Origin: CAYWWM01 sp965198025
Lineage (GTDB): Bacteria; Acidobacteriota; Terriglobia; 2-12-FULL-54-10
NCBI GenBank assembly: GCA_965198025.1
Contig: OZ240237.1
Span: 3,534,001-3,598,000 of the forward strand
Length of the DNA stretch: 64,000 nucleotides
Reading direction: 5' to 3'
Below the pieces are notes generated by a model. That model searched no databases, was not told the origin of the DNA, and saw only the letters and a list, made by a program, of their open reading frames with translations. Made by a program: the position numbers and the translations under genes. How positions within the stretch are numbered: position 1 is the stretch's first letter; every line of letters starts with the position of its first letter. Positions 62,287-64,000 of the stretch are shown piece after piece.

Positions 62287-63546
62287 TCACTCCAGAATTC
62301 CCACCACTGCTCCCAGCAAGCACGTCGCCAGCGTCCCCGAGACGATGGACTTGATACCCAGCGACACCACCTCGTCGCGCCTGCTCGGAGCCATCGTCCC
62401 CAACCCGCCGATCAGGATGCCCAGGCTCCCGAAGTTCGCAAAGCCGCACATGGCGTAGAGCATGATGCGCTCCGAGCGTGGCGAGAGCGCCTCCGGCGGC
62501 AGCGCCGCCATCCGCAGGTAGGCCAGAAACTCGTTCAGGATCGTCTTGACGCCCATCAGGCTCCCCGCTGTCGCCGCCTCCGCCCACGGCACCCCCATCA
62601 ACCAGCACACCGGCGCCATCACCAGCCCGAGCATCCGTTCGAGCGAGATCGCCTCGCCGCCCACCTGCGGCGCAAGCCCCAGGATCAGGTTCGCCAGGTG
62701 CACCAGCGCCACCAGCACGATCAGCATCGCCGCGATGTTCAGCAGCAGGGAAAGCCCTGACGTCGTGCCCTTCACCACGGCGTCCATGGCGCTGGCCGCC
62801 ACCGGCTCGTTCATGTCGAGCGAGCCTCTCGTCGGACGGCTCTTGGCTTCCGGCGTCTCGGGAACCAGAATCTGCGCCATCAGGATCGCCGCCGGCGCGC
62901 TCATCACCGACGCTGTGATAAAGTGCGCCGCCGCGTCCGGCAACACCGGCCCCAGGATCGTCGCATAGAGCACCAGCATCGTCCCGGCGATCGTGGCCAT
63001 CCCGCCCGACATCACCAGGAACAATTCGCTGCGCGAAAGCTGCGCGATGTACGGCCGGATCATCAGCGGCGCCTCGATCATGCCGACAATGACGTTCGCC
63101 GCCGCCGAAAGACCCACCGCCCCGCCGATCCCCAGCGTCCGTTTGAGCAGGTACGCGAACCCCCGCACCACCGGCGGCAGGATGCGCCAGTAATAGAGCA
63201 GCGTCGTCAGCACGCTCATCAGCAGGATGATCGGCAGTGCCTGGAACGCCAGGATGAATTCGCTCCCCGGCGGCGTCGGCTCGAACGGCAGCTCGCCGCC
63301 TCCGATGTACCCGAACACGAACGCCGTGCCCGCGCGCGTCGACGCGGAGATGGCGTCCACCAGGCCGTGCGCCGAGGCCACCACGGCCCGCACCGGCGGT
63401 GCTTTGAGCAGCAGCAGCGCCACGGCGAACATCAGCCCCAGCCCCGCGCCGATCTGCCGCAGAGACACCGCGCGCCGGTTTTCGCTCATCGCCCACGCCA
63501 GCGCCACCAGCGCCGCAACGCCCAGGGCGGATTGCAATGCTCCCAT
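62287..63546 (-). CDS. Concentrative nucleoside transporter (CNT/NupC family)
   Basis: Inner-membrane symporter that imports nucleosides with a proton or sodium gradient. The 419-aa protein has the expected multi-helix pattern and the family motifs GTAFVFGYIGGGELPF, QALPIILLMSVLTTLLYY, GLSAAANVIVGMIEAPLMIR-PYI, SRSELFLVMSGGMATIAGT and LYAMCGFANFGSLGILIGGL. The polar half-helix segments that bind nucleoside and cation are intact. It is monocistronic, with repeats at 63581-63693 upstream. Confidence 0.92.
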   Translation of the reverse strand: MGALQSALGVAALVALAWAMSENRRAVSLRQIGAGLGLMFAVALLLLKAPPVRAVVASAHGLVDAISASTRAGTAFVFGYIGGGELPFEPTPPGSEFILAFQALPIILLMSVLTTLLYYWRILPPVVRGFAYLLKRTLGIGGAVGLSAAANVIVGMIEAPLMIRPYIAQLSRSELFLVMSGGMATIAGTMLVLYATILGPVLPDAAAHFITASVMSAPAAILMAQILVPETPEAKSRPTRGSLDMNEPVAASAMDAVVKGTTSGLSLLLNIAAMLIVLVALVHLANLILGLAPQVGGEAISLERMLGLVMAPVCWLMGVPWAEAATAGSLMGVKTILNEFLAYLRMAALPPEALSPRSERIMLYAMCGFANFGSLGILIGGLGTMAPSRRDEVVSLGIKSIVSGTLATCLLGAVVGILE

Positions 63547-63580
63547 TCAGCTCCTTGCTATCCCGACTGCAACTCGGGAG

Positions 63581-63693
63581 GTAGCGACAGGCCTCCGGCC
63601 TGTCGTATCGGTAAGCGGCAGGAAAGTAGCGACAGGCCTCTGGCCTGTCCTATAGTGCAGGCCCCGGAAAGTAACGACAGGCATTCCTGCCTG
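63581..63693. repeat. Three spaced palindromic repeats
   Basis: Copies at 63581-63604, 63626-63649 and 63671-63693, each starting GTAGCGACAGG or GTAACGACAGG and forming a GACAGGCC-N3-GGCCTGTC hairpin in the first two and a CAGGCA-TTCC-TGCCTG hairpin in the third. Starts are 45 bases apart, and copies 2 and 3 are preceded by GGAAA. This is a REP-like cluster; repeats and spacers are too few and variable for a CRISPR. The remainder of 63547-63864 shows nothing else. Confidence 0.65.
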
Positions 63694-63864
63694 AAATAGA
63701 GCCCGCTATCACATTTGATATATGAGTAACTGATTAAAAGTATCTATTATGAGTGGTACTCAAATAGCCGTGCCCTCATGTTTGCCCTATAGCTGCGAGG
63801 CCAAGAGGTTCCTCCATTGCTATAGATGCCTCCCTGCTGGGGCAGGCTGCTGGCCGATGCGGTT

Positions 63865-64000
63865 TCACCTCTTCGGCCGGGCCTTGTAAATGGCAAAACA
63901 CGGGCTGTTGCGCACCTCCCCATAGCGCTCCGGGTCCGGCCCGACCGACTCGTGGAACTGTTTCATGTATTCCTCCGCCAGGGCCTCGTCGCCGCTTTCC
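63865..64000 (-). CDS. C-terminal fragment of an unidentified gene (5' end off the window)
   Basis: The last 45 codons of a minus-strand gene ending at the TGA 63865-63867: EEYMKQFHESVGPDPERYGE, then VRNSPCFAIYKARPKR. The composition is coding-like, but the part present is too short to name a family. Confidence 0.45.
   Translation of the reverse strand, partial: ESGDEALAEEYMKQFHESVGPDPERYGEVRNSPCFAIYKARPKR

Noticed and set aside
63581..63693. CRISPR array
   Set aside because: Only three short palindromes with variable cores and no cas genes.

Overview
The window is a GC-rich bacterial chromosome segment, most likely from an Acidobacteriota genome (inference). The support is a combination of families typical of that phylum: very large Oar-like TonB-dependent receptors with an N-terminal carboxypeptidase-regulatory domain, three DUF5916 proteins, three small secreted DUF6152 proteins, sorbosone-dehydrogenase-like PQQ propellers, and secreted fusions of a carboxypeptidase-regulatory domain, a heme motif and a streptogramin-lyase-like propeller. 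No rRNA, tRNA or CRISPR array was recognised.

Layout. 1-8.4 kb: a YgfZ-like gene running off the left edge, a secreted M28 peptidase, a minus-strand cluster of two PQQ sugar dehydrogenase-like proteins plus DUF6152, and the first DUF5916 gene. 8.4-16.8 kb: a repeat-rich stretch with an unusual methyltransferase, an integrase remnant, the first TonB receptor, an IS1380-type transposase remnant and the second DUF5916 gene. 17-33.9 kb is mostly housekeeping: thiL, a rimI-like gene, xerC-trmFO, a ModA-like binding protein, a third DUF5916 gene, a HAD hydrolase, ribH-nusB, a 3-hydroxyacyl-CoA dehydrogenase/crotonase pair, dCTP deaminase, a tautomerase, a receiver-like protein behind a structured leader, and a cobA-hemD fusion. 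34-49.8 kb mixes secreted oxidative proteins with core genes (a MerA-like flavoprotein, rnc-lepB, TPR proteins, a VOC protein, a cytochrome-PQQ dehydrogenase, acetyl-CoA synthetase). 49.8-60.4 kb: DUF1772, two more DUF6152 genes, a Sel1 protein, the second TonB receptor, a candidate MITE-like insertion, and a propeller protein followed by a monoheme cytochrome c. 60.4-62.2 kb is a visibly AT-richer accessory island: an unknown 228-aa protein, a DUF433 antitoxin, a DUF5615 PIN-like toxin and a HicB-like protein. The right end holds a CNT nucleoside transporter, short palindromic repeats and a cut gene.

How the parts may work together (inference): the envelope genes look like a scavenging and oxidation apparatus, with TonB receptors and DUF5916 barrels at the outer membrane and periplasmic PQQ-type or heme-bearing propellers passing electrons to small cytochromes. 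The best candidates for undescribed biology are the island at 60.5-62.1 kb, the triplicated heme-propeller family (one copy with an odd CX3CH motif), the mosaic repeats that carry the 3' end of DUF5916 genes, the MITE-like element at 57621-57923, and the RNA leader before the receiver-like gene at 31849.
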